This document shows positions 1-6,088 of a DNA stretch of 11,361 nucleotides, piece by piece (the first letter of the stretch is position 1; the number at the start of each line of letters is the position of its first letter). The DNA lies in the NCBI GenBank assembly GCA_017853785.1, contig JAFMIX010000050.1, forward strand, positions 1 through 11,361. The letters run 5' to 3'. The notes under the pieces were generated by a model. That model worked only from the letters and a program-made list of their open reading frames with translations. It made no database searches and was not told the origin of the DNA. The stretch is from Verrucomicrobiales bacterium (GTDB lineage Bacteria > Verrucomicrobiota > Verrucomicrobiia > Limisphaerales > JAFMIX01). The position numbers and the translations under genes were made by a program.

Positions 1-259
1 AGTCGCCGAGCATTTCGACATCCGCCTTGCCGACATGACCAGCAAGCGCCGCCCCGAAAACATCGCCTTCCCGCGCCAGATCGCCATGTTCCTCGCGCGC
101 CAGATGACCGAAAGCTCCCTCAACACCATCGGCGAAGCCTTCGGCGGCCGCGACCATGGCACCGTCCTGCACGCCTGCCGCCTCGTCAAAGGCCGCATGG
201 AAGTGGACGCCGCCGTCCGTCAGAAAGTCGGCCTGCTGGAAAAACAACTCCTGCGCTAA
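1..259 (+). CDS. dnaA: DnaA replication initiator, C-terminal end (partial)
   Basis: The reading frame is open from the left edge (codons in phase from position 2) to a TAA at 257-259, giving about 85 residues of the protein's C-terminus. What is seen is domain IV, the helix-turn-helix that binds DnaA boxes at the replication origin: a basic stretch (KRRPENIAFPRQIAMFLAR) followed by the DnaA signature GGRDHGTVLHACR. In most family members the signature reads GGRDH(T/S)TV; here Gly replaces the first Thr/Ser, a small deviation at a position that lies on the DNA-contacting helix. The AAA+ ATPase domain lies outside the window. An intrinsic terminator follows at 285-313, so dnaA appears to end its transcription unit. 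Identification is firm; only the tail can be described. Confidence 0.95.
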   Translation, partial: VAEHFDIRLADMTSKRRPENIAFPRQIAMFLARQMTESSLNTIGEAFGGRDHGTVLHACRLVKGRMEVDAAVRQKVGLLEKQLLR

Positions 260-284
260 GCCGCTTTCCTTCGATTTCCCCCGC

Positions 285-313
285 AAATTCCGCGATGACC
301 TCGCGGAATTTTT
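285..313 (+). terminator. Intrinsic terminator after dnaA
   Basis: A perfect 11-bp inverted repeat (AAATTCCGCGA at 285-295, TCGCGGAATTT at 301-311) encloses a 5-nt loop and runs straight into a T tract (309-313). It lies 25 bp after the dnaA stop codon and has the form of a Rho-independent terminator. Confidence 0.85.
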
Positions 314-344
314 CTTTGGACTTTGGGCTTTGGACTTTAGACTT
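314..344 (+). repeat. Heptamer tandem repeat, 4.4 units
   Basis: Four consecutive 7-bp units, CTTTGGA, CTTTGGG, CTTTGGA and CTTTAGA, are followed by a partial unit CTT. The array fills the gap between the dnaA terminator and the GTG start at 350, occupying the place where the promoter and ribosome binding site of the next gene would be expected. Function unknown. Short heptameric repeats of this general kind are known from other phyla, for example the heptamer STRRs of heterocystous cyanobacteria. Confidence 0.8.
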
Positions 345-349
345 CCCGC

Positions 350-1327
350 GTGCCAGTGATTGAAGTGAGAGGGCTGACCAAGGCCTTTCAGACCTACAAG
401 AAACAGCCCGGATTTTCCGGCGCGGTGAAGGGCCTTTTCCGCCGGCACTACGAGCAGACCCTCGCCGTCAACGACGTCAACTTCAAGATCGAGCCCGGCG
501 AACTCGTCGGCTTCCTCGGCCCGAACGGTGCCGGCAAGACCACCACGCTCAAGATGCTCGCCGGGCTACTTTATCCCACCGGCGGCACCGCGCAGGTCCT
601 CGGCTACACGCCGTGGGAACGCCACGATGGCTATCGCCGCCAGTTCGCCCTGCTGCTCGGCCAGAAAAACCAGCTCTGGTGGGACTTGCCCGCCCGCGAA
701 TCGCTGGAGCTGAACGCCAAAATCTACGGCATCCCCGCCGCGCAGTTCAACCGCACCGTGGACGAGATGACCGAAATGCTCTCCGTCCGCGACAAGCTCA
801 ACGTCAGCGTCCGCGAACTTTCCCTCGGCGAACGCATGAAGATGGAGCTGATCGCCGCGCTGCTGCACCAGCCCAAGGTCTTGTTTCTGGACGAGCCCAC
901 CATCGGCCTTGATGTCGTCTCGCAGAAAACTGTCCGGGAATTTTTGCGCCACCACAACGCCACGCGCCAGACCACCATCCTGCTCACCAGCCACTACATG
1001 GCCGATATTCAGGAACTCTGCCAGCGCGTCATCATCATCGACCACGGCAAGATTTTCTTCGACGGCCGGCTCGACGAAGTCCTGGACCGCTTTGCCGATT
1101 TCAAACTCGTCACCATCCAGACCGAAGGCGGCAAAACCTTCCCCGCTGAAACGCTCGCCAAATACGGCGACGTCATCAGCCAAGGCGCAGAAGGCATCAA
1201 GTTCAAGGTCAAGCGCGACCGCGTCATCCCCGTCTGCAAAGCGCTGTTGGACGAACTGCCCGTCAGCGACATCGACATCCAGGAAGTTCCCATCGAAGAC
1301 GTCATCCGCCAGATTTTCGCCCGATGA
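350..1327 (+). CDS. ABC-2 type transporter ATP-binding protein (COG4586-like)
   Basis: This 325-residue protein is a complete ABC ATPase that would power a membrane exporter by ATP hydrolysis. Visible motifs are Walker A GPNGAGKTT (57-65), Q-loop Gln105 inside GQKNQLWWDLP, signature LSLGE (157-161), Walker B VLFLDEP (177-183) and the H-loop His215. The QLWWDLP wording and the roughly 90-residue C-terminal extension resemble the COG4586 group (NatA/CcmA-like), which normally pairs with two ABC-2 permeases encoded next door. No permease is present here: the next gene is a DNA methyltransferase overlapping by 4 bp (ATGA at 1324-1327). The start is GTG at 350; a second in-frame GTG at 356 is equally possible, and neither has a recognisable Shine-Dalgarno because a heptamer repeat lies directly upstream. 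The substrate cannot be inferred. Confidence 0.9.
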   Translation: MPVIEVRGLTKAFQTYKKQPGFSGAVKGLFRRHYEQTLAVNDVNFKIEPGELVGFLGPNGAGKTTTLKMLAGLLYPTGGTAQVLGYTPWERHDGYRRQFALLLGQKNQLWWDLPARESLELNAKIYGIPAAQFNRTVDEMTEMLSVRDKLNVSVRELSLGERMKMELIAALLHQPKVLFLDEPTIGLDVVSQKTVREFLRHHNATRQTTILLTSHYMADIQELCQRVIIIDHGKIFFDGRLDEVLDRFADFKLVTIQTEGGKTFPAETLAKYGDVISQGAEGIKFKVKRDRVIPVCKALLDELPVSDIDIQEVPIEDVIRQIFAR

Positions 1328-2292
1328 AAACAGATTTACCCCTCGACCAAGTCATAGTCGGCGATTGCCTCAAGGCGTTGCGGAAAATCCCCGACGCCAG
1401 CATCGATGCCTGTTTTGCCGACCCGCCCTTCAACCTCAACAAGCGCTACGGCAAGCACGACGACGCCATGGCGCGCGATGAATATCTCGCGTGGTGTGAG
1501 CAGTGGATGCTCGAACTCGTGCGCGTGACCAAGCCCACCGGCAGCATCTTCCTCCACAACATCCCCAAGTGGCTCACCTACTATGCCACGATCCTGAACC
1601 GCCACGCGCACTTCCGCCACTGGATCGCGTGGGATTCCATGAGCACGCCGCTGGGCAAGACGCTCATGCCCGCGCATTACGGGATTCTCTTCTACTCCAA
1701 GGCCGCGACAGGGTTCAAATTTTACGACATCCGCGCCCCGCACAAACGCTGCCGGCTCTGCAATGGCTTCCTCAAAGACTACGGCGGCAAGAAGGACATG
1801 ATGCACGCCTTCGGCCAGCTCGTGAGCGACGCGTGGACGGACATCCACCGCATCAAGCACAACAAACGCCGCGACGAGCACCCCTGCCAATTGCCCATCC
1901 ACCTGCTGGAGCGCATCATCCTCATGAGCACCGACCCCGGCGACGTGGTGCTCGACCCCTTTCTCGGCACCGGCACGACGGCCATCGCGGCCAAGCAGCT
2001 CGGGCGGCATTACATCGGGCTGGAGCTGGACGAGGACTACGCGCGCATCGCCCGCGAGAAACTGGCGTTCACCAGCGAGACCAAGTTCAAAGGCTGTTTC
2101 GCTTCCACTTACCTCGGGAAGCTCCAGACCATCCGCGAGGACGATGCGAAGAAACTTTTCCCGCCGCAGTTGAGCAAGAAGGAGTTTCTGAAAAAACGGG
2201 CGCTGAAAACGAAGCGCAACACACCGGCCGCACCAATCGACGAACTGGAGTTGGAACTATCCGCGCGGCGCAGGGAAAAGGCCGCGCGCTGA
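1324..2292 (+). CDS. Beta-class DNA methyltransferase (N6_N4_Mtase family), orphan
   Basis: The 322-residue protein is an S-adenosylmethionine-dependent DNA amino-methyltransferase. Catalytic motif IV, DPPF (33-36), precedes the SAM-binding motif I, DPFLGTGTT (211-219), which is followed by the acidic strand end GLELDEDY. This motif IV-to-I order defines the beta class (CcrM/HinfI-like, PF01555). DPPF rather than SPPY favours N6-adenine as the target, but this is inference. A central RCRLCN segment could be half of a metal site, and HPCQLP matches the HPxxxP element before motif I. The last roughly 80 residues form a basic, charged tail. Its start overlaps the stop of the ABC ATPase gene (ATGA), implying translational coupling. 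No restriction endonuclease lies beside it, so it looks like an orphan methyltransferase. The target site cannot be read from the sequence. Confidence 0.9.
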   Translation: MKTDLPLDQVIVGDCLKALRKIPDASIDACFADPPFNLNKRYGKHDDAMARDEYLAWCEQWMLELVRVTKPTGSIFLHNIPKWLTYYATILNRHAHFRHWIAWDSMSTPLGKTLMPAHYGILFYSKAATGFKFYDIRAPHKRCRLCNGFLKDYGGKKDMMHAFGQLVSDAWTDIHRIKHNKRRDEHPCQLPIHLLERIILMSTDPGDVVLDPFLGTGTTAIAAKQLGRHYIGLELDEDYARIAREKLAFTSETKFKGCFASTYLGKLQTIREDDAKKLFPPQLSKKEFLKKRALKTKRNTPAAPIDELELELSARRREKAAR

Positions 2293-2299
2293 ACCGGCC

Positions 2300-2703
2300 T
2301 CAAGCCGGCGCCAGCTGCTTGCGCGAGAACCTTTGCTGGATTTTTTCCAGATACAGGTAAATCACCGGCGTGATGTGGAGCGTGAGCAGTTGCGAGACGG
2401 GCAATCCGCCGCCAAGCACAAACCCGGCGGCCGCCGGGCTTCCGCCCCCGCCCCCAATCCGAGCGCGATGGGCAGCGTGCCCATGAACGCCGCCATCGTG
2501 GGCATCATGATGGTCCGGAACCGCAGCAGGCAGCCCTCGCAGGTGGCTACTTCCGCCGGCTTGCCCTTGTGCTGCGCGTCGATGGCGAAGCCGAGCATCA
2601 TGATGGCGTTTTTCTTCACGATGCCCAAAAGCATGATGAGGCCGACGAACGCGTAGATGTTCAGATCAATCCCAAACCACATCAGCATGAGCATCGCTCC
2701 CAA
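2300..2703 (-). pseudogene. Remnant of an RND multidrug efflux permease (C-terminal tail)
   Basis: On the minus strand about 90 residues match the last transmembrane helices of AcrB/MdtB-type RND permeases: DLNIYAFVGLIMLLGIVKKN, then LLRFRTIMMPTMAA, then LPIALGLGAGAEARRP. After RRPPG the frame goes wrong. A one-base shift at about 2424-2437 restores the family ending (FVLGGGLPVSQLLTLHITPV, then IYLYLEKIQ and a stop at 2302-2300). The piece thus has both a frameshift and a missing 5' end: homology stops abruptly near 2700, whereas the full protein is over 1,000 residues. A perfect AAGGAGGT lies at 2725-2718 just upstream, so a TTG (2703) or ATG (2694) could still be translated, but the product could not be a working pump. 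A sequencing error could explain the frameshift but not the truncation. Confidence 0.85.
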
Positions 2704-2767
2704 TTTTACAAACCAAAACCTCCTTTGCCTACTCCTTCAACTGCGGAGATTAGGTTTAACCATCGCC

Positions 2768-2791
2768 GTGATAACCTGTATCAGTTGTCAC
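2768..2791. other. Imperfect palindrome in AT-richer spacer
   Basis: The 128-bp gap 2704-2831 between the RND remnant and the kinase-side genes has lower GC than its surroundings and no convincing gene. It holds an 8-bp inverted repeat with one G-T wobble (GTGATAAC at 2768-2775, GTTGTCAC at 2784-2791; 8-nt spacer). It has no T tract on either side, so it could be an operator or a chance hairpin rather than a terminator. Confidence 0.3.
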
Positions 2792-2831
2792 TAAAAGAAT
2801 TCAAAAACAACCCGCTTAACCAGTCTTGAAC

Positions 2832-2915
2832 TTATTTCTTTTTGCAAAGCAGGTTGGCGACACCCATGAAGAACAAACCGCCGGCGGCACCGATCCAGAC
2901 CCGCGCGCGGGTCAC
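2832..2915 (-). CDS. Possible 27-residue single-pass membrane peptide coupled to the kinase gene
   Basis: A GTG start overlaps the stop of the kinase gene in the arrangement GTGA (2915-2912), and the frame runs 27 codons to a TAA at 2834-2832. The predicted peptide has a short basic N-terminus (MTRAR), one hydrophobic stretch (VWIGAAGGLFFMGVANLLC) and the end KKK. This is the shape of a small inner-membrane peptide with flanking positive charges. The four-base overlap is typical of translationally coupled bacterial genes. I do not recognise the sequence. It could equally be the leftover C-terminus of a lost membrane protein or a chance frame in GC-rich DNA. Confidence 0.4.
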   Translation of the reverse strand: MTRARVWIGAAGGLFFMGVANLLCKKK

Positions 2916-4177
2916 TGTTTGGGGAGCGTCGGCAGATATATCGTGAAGGTGGTGCCCACACCGGGTTCGGTGTGGCAGTGCAGCAGGCCGCGGCCGGATT
3001 TGACAAGCCGCTGGACGATGCTCAAGCCCAAGCCGGTGCCGTGGCGCGCGGATTTGGTGGTGAAGTAGCTCTCGAAAATTTTCGGCAGGATTTCAAGCGG
3101 AATGCCCGGGCCAGTGTCCTGCACGGACAGCGCCAGCAACGGCACGTGGTTGTCAAAGCCCTCCACGTTGAGCCAGCGGTCGCTGGGGCCGTCCTGGATC
3201 TGCGCCGGAGCGAGCGGCGCGTCCAGCACCTGCCCGGATACGGTCACGTGATGCGGCTGCGGCGTAGCCTGGAAGGCGTTGGTGCAGAGGTTCAGCAAAA
3301 TCTGGATGAGGTCGGTGCTGTTGATGCCCACGGTCACGTCTTGGGTCAGCGGCTGGCAGGCGAATTGATTGCTCTGCACGCTGGGGTGGACGCGGATCAG
3401 TTCGCCCAGGTCGTTTAGCAGTTGGTTCACGCCGATGACGCTGGTCGCATCGGTCTGCCGGCGGAGAAAGCCGAGGTAACGGCGCGAGATGCCGATACAA
3501 TTGGTGACCTGCCGGGTGATAGTCTTGAGGTTTTCCTTGATGTATTGCAGGTCCGCCAGTTCCAACTGGTTGGCGGCGCCGATGCGCTCGTTCATTAACT
3601 GGATATAGCCGGAAATGACGGCGAGCGGGCTGTTGATGTCGTGGATGATGCTGGCGTAGATGTCGCTGCGCGTGCGGGAGATTTGTTCCTCCACCTTCTG
3701 GTTCTGAAGTTCGATGAGTAGTTGGTTCAACTGCTCGGAGCTGTTCTGGATTTCGCCGGCGAGCGAGCGGCGGTGCATGGCGTTGGCCACGGCGGTGCGC
3801 ATGCTGCCGAGGTCAAAGGGCTTGTTGATGTAATCGCAGGCGCGCAGCCGCAGGGCTTGGCGCATCGTGTCCGCCGTCTCGAACGCCGTCATCATCACCA
3901 CCTCGATGTGCGGGTCGATGAACTTGAGCCGCTCCAAGACTTCGATGCCGCTCATGCCGCCCATGCGGATATCGAGCACGGCGACATCAATCTTGTTTTT
4001 CTGCGCGAGTTCGATGGCTTCGCGGCCTTCGCTCGCGAGCAGGACGTTATAGTCGTCTTTGAATACAACGCGGAGCGAGAGGCGCGGGCCATCCTCGTCA
4101 TCGCAGACCAGCAGGGTGCCGCGCTGGGGAGCCGGCGGCGGGACGGATTCGGCTGGCGGTGAAGCAGACTTGAGCAT
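2912..4177 (-). CDS. Receiver-histidine kinase signalling protein (REC-HisKA-HATPase)
   Basis: This 421-residue cytoplasmic protein starts with a Pro-rich linker and then a response-regulator receiver domain (about 20-135) with acidic pocket D26/D27, phospho-acceptor Asp69 in VLDIRMGG, Thr97 and Lys119 (NKPF). A coiled-coil-like Gln/Glu-rich segment (140-165) leads to a HisKA dimerisation domain with the phospho-histidine His179 in IIHDINSPL. The HATPase_c domain has the N box (LLNLCTNAFQAT), G1 box DTGPGIP, F box and G2 box HGTGLGLSIV. There are no membrane helices or sensor domain, so the input is probably phosphorylation of the receiver by a partner kinase. No separate output regulator is encoded next to it. 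It is divergent from the membrane protein gene to its right, and its stop overlaps a possible small membrane ORF. The ATG at 4177 is the only sensible start; its Shine-Dalgarno is weak. Confidence 0.93.
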   Translation of the reverse strand: MLKSASPPAESVPPPAPQRGTLLVCDDEDGPRLSLRVVFKDDYNVLLASEGREAIELAQKNKIDVAVLDIRMGGMSGIEVLERLKFIDPHIEVVMMTAFETADTMRQALRLRACDYINKPFDLGSMRTAVANAMHRRSLAGEIQNSSEQLNQLLIELQNQKVEEQISRTRSDIYASIIHDINSPLAVISGYIQLMNERIGAANQLELADLQYIKENLKTITRQVTNCIGISRRYLGFLRRQTDATSVIGVNQLLNDLGELIRVHPSVQSNQFACQPLTQDVTVGINSTDLIQILLNLCTNAFQATPQPHHVTVSGQVLDAPLAPAQIQDGPSDRWLNVEGFDNHVPLLALSVQDTGPGIPLEILPKIFESYFTTKSARHGTGLGLSIVQRLVKSGRGLLHCHTEPGVGTTFTIYLPTLPKQ

Positions 4178-4300
4178 TCTGGAGCGATGCTAGTAGGATT
4201 GGTTCACGTCTCAAGCAGAAAAGAAATTTTCCAGGTCTCCGGTGGAAGCCCGGGCGAATCCACGCTTGGCAGGGCGGCTTTCCTGCCCTACGCTGGCAAC

Positions 4301-4813
4301 GTGATTTCGTTTCTCCGTTTTTTGGGAGTGGCCAACGCCGCCGTCTGGTTCGGGGCGGCCATTTTTGTCACGTTCTTCGGCGGACCGGTGTTTTTCTCCG
4401 ACCGGATGATCCATGCCTTGAGCGACCAACGGTATTATGCCGGTGCGGCCGCACAGATTTTTCTGAGCCGCTATTTTCTCCTGCACTACGTCTGCGGCGC
4501 GCTGGCGGCGACGCATCTGCTGGCGGAGTGGTTGTATCTGGGGCGGCGGCTGACGCGCTTCACACTCGGCCTGCTAACGGTGCTGCTGGGGCTGACTCTG
4601 CTGGGCGGTTTTTGGATGCAGCCGAAACTGCACGATCTGCACCAGACGATGTATCTCAATCCCCAAGCAGAGGCCAAAGCCTCCGCTACCCAGACATTCC
4701 GCATCTGGCATGGAGTTTCCCAGGCTGCGAATCTCTTGGTGACCATCGGGTTGCTGGTGTATTTCTGGCGGCTGACGCACCCCCGCCGCCTGCGTGATGT
4801 GTCTGAATTATAA
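4301..4813 (+). CDS. DUF4149/TMEM205-like four-helix membrane protein
   Basis: With a GTG start at 4301 the protein has 170 residues and opens with ISFLRFLGVANAAVWFGA, the usual beginning of DUF4149 (TMEM205-like) proteins. Four membrane helices are visible: about residues 6-32, 57-80, 85-105 and 143-164. Between helices 3 and 4 sits a polar segment rich in His, Gln and Lys (PKLHDLHQTMYLNP). The frame is open back to 4187, but the 38 extra upstream residues are polar, are not typical of the family and lie in the divergent promoter region shared with the kinase gene, so I prefer 4301. The molecular function of the family in bacteria is not established. No close operon partner is evident; a promoter for the next gene follows its stop. 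Confidence 0.75.
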   Translation: MISFLRFLGVANAAVWFGAAIFVTFFGGPVFFSDRMIHALSDQRYYAGAAAQIFLSRYFLLHYVCGALAATHLLAEWLYLGRRLTRFTLGLLTVLLGLTLLGGFWMQPKLHDLHQTMYLNPQAEAKASATQTFRIWHGVSQAANLLVTIGLLVYFWRLTHPRRLRDVSEL

Positions 4814-4823
4814 ATTTAGAAGG

Positions 4824-4853
4824 TTGACAAACTGGCTTCTTGGCTGATTTTAT
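4824..4853 (+). promoter_or_regulatory. Sigma-70-like promoter for the PUR-alpha-like gene
   Basis: A perfect -35 element TTGACA (4824-4829) is followed after 18 bp by TTTTAT (4848-4853), which matches 4 of 6 bases of the TATAAT consensus. It lies just past the stop of the preceding gene in a short AT-rich stretch, about 65 bp upstream of the ATG at 4919. Confidence 0.55.
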
Positions 4854-4918
4854 TTTAGCAATCCGTTGGACTGTCCCCATTGACGGGACGGAAAGAAAAG
4901 CGAGGCGAAGTTAAAAAT

Positions 4919-5248
4919 ATGTTTTCACACGAAAGACCATCATCTTACGGGAGCCGCATCTACGGTTACACACCCAAACCGCCCGTGCCCGAAGACACGC
5001 TGCGCACCGAAAAAATAGTGATTGAGCGCAAGAGCTTCCTGCTGACGCTGCGCGAAAATGCCCGCGGGCGGTTCCTGCGCATCACTGAAGATGTCGGCGG
5101 CCGCTTCAATTCCATCATCATCCCGGCAACCGGGCTGGAAGACTTCAAGAAGCTGATGGATGAAATGGTTCAACTCTCCCGGGAAACGCCGCTGAAAGCC
5201 ATCCCGCCTCAAGCGCCGCGTGATCCCGACGCCCAGCCGGAAATGTAA
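4919..5248 (+). CDS. PUR-alpha-like (DUF3276/PurA family) ssDNA/RNA-binding protein
   Basis: The 109-residue protein contains one PUR repeat at about residues 30-85. Its key pattern is ERKSFLLTLRENARGRFLRI, followed by a Gly-Arg-Phe turn, IIIPATGLEDF and an amphipathic helix. Bacterial single-repeat PUR proteins (for example Borrelia BpuR) dimerise and bind single-stranded DNA or RNA; a nucleic-acid-binding or post-transcriptional role is therefore likely but not shown. The N-terminus is Tyr/Ser/Pro-rich and the C-terminus Pro-rich, both probably disordered. I chose ATG 4919 over an in-frame TTG at 4880 because the upstream residues are low-complexity and basic. A GAGG lies 13 nt before the ATG, rather far for a Shine-Dalgarno. 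It has its own promoter and terminator, so it is probably monocistronic. The symbol is left blank to avoid confusion with adenylosuccinate synthetase purA. Confidence 0.85.
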   Translation: MFSHERPSSYGSRIYGYTPKPPVPEDTLRTEKIVIERKSFLLTLRENARGRFLRITEDVGGRFNSIIIPATGLEDFKKLMDEMVQLSRETPLKAIPPQAPRDPDAQPEM

Positions 5249-5278
5249 GCCTGCCCCGGCGGTTGGAAGTTTTTGCCG

Positions 5279-5313
5279 AAACCGCAGCGGAATTATTTCG
5301 CTGCGGTTTTTTT
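5279..5313 (+). terminator. Intrinsic terminator between convergent genes
   Basis: An 11-bp perfect stem (AAACCGCAGCG at 5279-5289, CGCTGCGGTTT at 5299-5309) with a 9-nt loop is followed by seven T residues (5307-5313). It terminates the plus-strand PUR-alpha-like gene. The stop codon of rsfS on the opposite strand (5295-5293) lies inside the loop, so part of the hairpin and its T tract also encode the last residues of RsfS. Confidence 0.85.
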
Positions 5314-5742
5314 CTTGGCGGCGGCTTTGGCCTTTGGCTTGGCGGGCGTTTTGGCGGCCTTCACCTTGGAAGCCTTGGAAGCCTTGGGAGCAGCCTTGAC
5401 CTTCGCCTCCAACCGGGGCGCATCGCCCCACAAGCCTTCCAAGTCGTAATGCTCGCGGATGTCTTTCCGCATGATGTGGACGATGACATCGAAGAAATCC
5501 ATTACCTGCCATGAGGCGCGGATGTTGCCGTCCGTCGCGCGTGGGCGGATGCCGTGATCTTCGCGCAGCCGGTCGGTGATTTCATCCACGATGGCGCGCA
5601 GGTGCGGCTCGCTTGTGCCTGACACGATCACGAAGTAGTCCGTGATCGAGGAGATTTTCCGCACGTCCAGCACGACGATATCTTCCGCCTTGCGGTTATC
5701 CGCAAAGTCCCGGCAAAGCTGCGCCAATTTTTTAGAATCCAT
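5293..5742 (-). CDS. rsfS: Ribosomal silencing factor RsfS with Lys/Ala-rich tail
   Basis: The RsfS/Iojap (DUF143) family binds ribosomal protein L14 (uL14) on the large subunit and blocks subunit joining when nutrients run short. The core domain occupies about residues 5-112 of 149, with the family hallmarks SSITDYFVIVSGTS, ASWQVMDFFDVIVHIM and REHYDLEGLW. Beyond residue 113 comes a tail built almost only of Lys, Ala, Pro, Ser and Val (repeated KAAK/KASK-type units), which typical RsfS proteins of 105-120 residues lack. The frame is open 17 codons further upstream, but ATG 5742 fits the family N-terminus. No Shine-Dalgarno is clear. rsfS commonly neighbours nadD in other bacteria; here it stands alone, facing the PUR-alpha-like gene. 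Confidence 0.93.
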   Translation of the reverse strand: MDSKKLAQLCRDFADNRKAEDIVVLDVRKISSITDYFVIVSGTSEPHLRAIVDEITDRLREDHGIRPRATDGNIRASWQVMDFFDVIVHIMRKDIREHYDLEGLWGDAPRLEAKVKAAPKASKASKVKAAKTPAKPKAKAAAKKKTAAK

Positions 5743-5758
5743 ATTTCGGGAACCAGTT

Positions 5759-5784
5759 AAACACGAACGGCCGCCAAACACGAA
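5759..5784. repeat. Short direct repeat AACACGAAC, two copies
   Basis: AACACGAAC occurs at 5759-5767 and again at 5776-5784, just upstream of rsfS on the minus strand. Two copies 17 bp apart could be paired binding sites or a trace of a short intergenic repeat family; the sequence alone does not decide. Confidence 0.4.
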
Positions 5785-5872
5785 CAAATTCAACCCTGCC
5801 TTGCGGCTGGCGGCGATCTGGTGCGGGGTGCTTTGCTGGCTCGGGGTGAAGATGGGCCAGGGCGAAAGCTTG

Positions 5873-6088
5873 ATGAAAGGCGAGTATCATCGCCTCACGC
5901 TCTGGTTGGCGGGCGCGATGTTGCTGTTGGGCGGGCTGTATTATTTCTTTGTGCGCCAGCACATGAAGCAGAAGGCTGAACAGCCTTGCGCCTCTGCGCC
6001 GTGGTTTTGCCGGTGCAAAAAGCCGTGCGTCCCGGCTGCGGTGTTCTATCATGCAGCCTCGTTCCGTGAACGCCACCCACCCATCTGA
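5873..6088 (+). CDS. Doubtful small membrane-protein ORF upstream of the EPS locus
   Basis: The 308 bp between rsfS and the glycosyltransferase gene (5743-6050) contain no confident gene. The best candidate starts at ATG 5873 (or 5852) and gives 71 residues. The first 33 look like a real one-helix membrane protein (RLTLWLAGAMLLLGGLYYFF, then a basic VRQHMKQK). The second half is translated from a hairpin (5972-5987) and a repeat-like GC stretch, and it overlaps the next gene by 38 bp, so it does not look conserved. It may be a truncated small membrane protein or chance. I do not recognise a family. Confidence 0.25.
   Translation: MKGEYHRLTLWLAGAMLLLGGLYYFFVRQHMKQKAEQPCASAPWFCRCKKPCVPAAVFYHAASFRERHPPI

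Noticed and set aside
566..1183. 205-codon minus-strand frame under the ABC ATPase
   Set aside because: Composition is that of an antisense shadow (Val/Asp/Gly-rich); the plus strand has every ABC motif.
1336..2010. 224-codon minus-strand frame under the methyltransferase
   Set aside because: No domain signals; the opposite strand carries the DPPF and DPFLGTGTT motifs in the right order.
2294..2308. Small hairpin CCGGC/GCCGG between the methyltransferase stop and the RND remnant as a terminator
   Set aside because: Only 5 bp of stem and no T tract on either strand.
4268..4287. Inverted repeat GGCAGG/CCTGCC upstream of the DUF4149-like start as a riboswitch or attenuator
   Set aside because: A single 6-bp stem with an 8-nt loop and no alternative pairing; common by chance in GC-rich DNA.
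4187..4300. N-terminal extension of the DUF4149-like protein from an upstream start at 4187
   Set aside because: The 38 residues are polar and unlike the family N-terminus, and would fill the divergent promoter region; the GTG at 4301 starts exactly at the conserved part.
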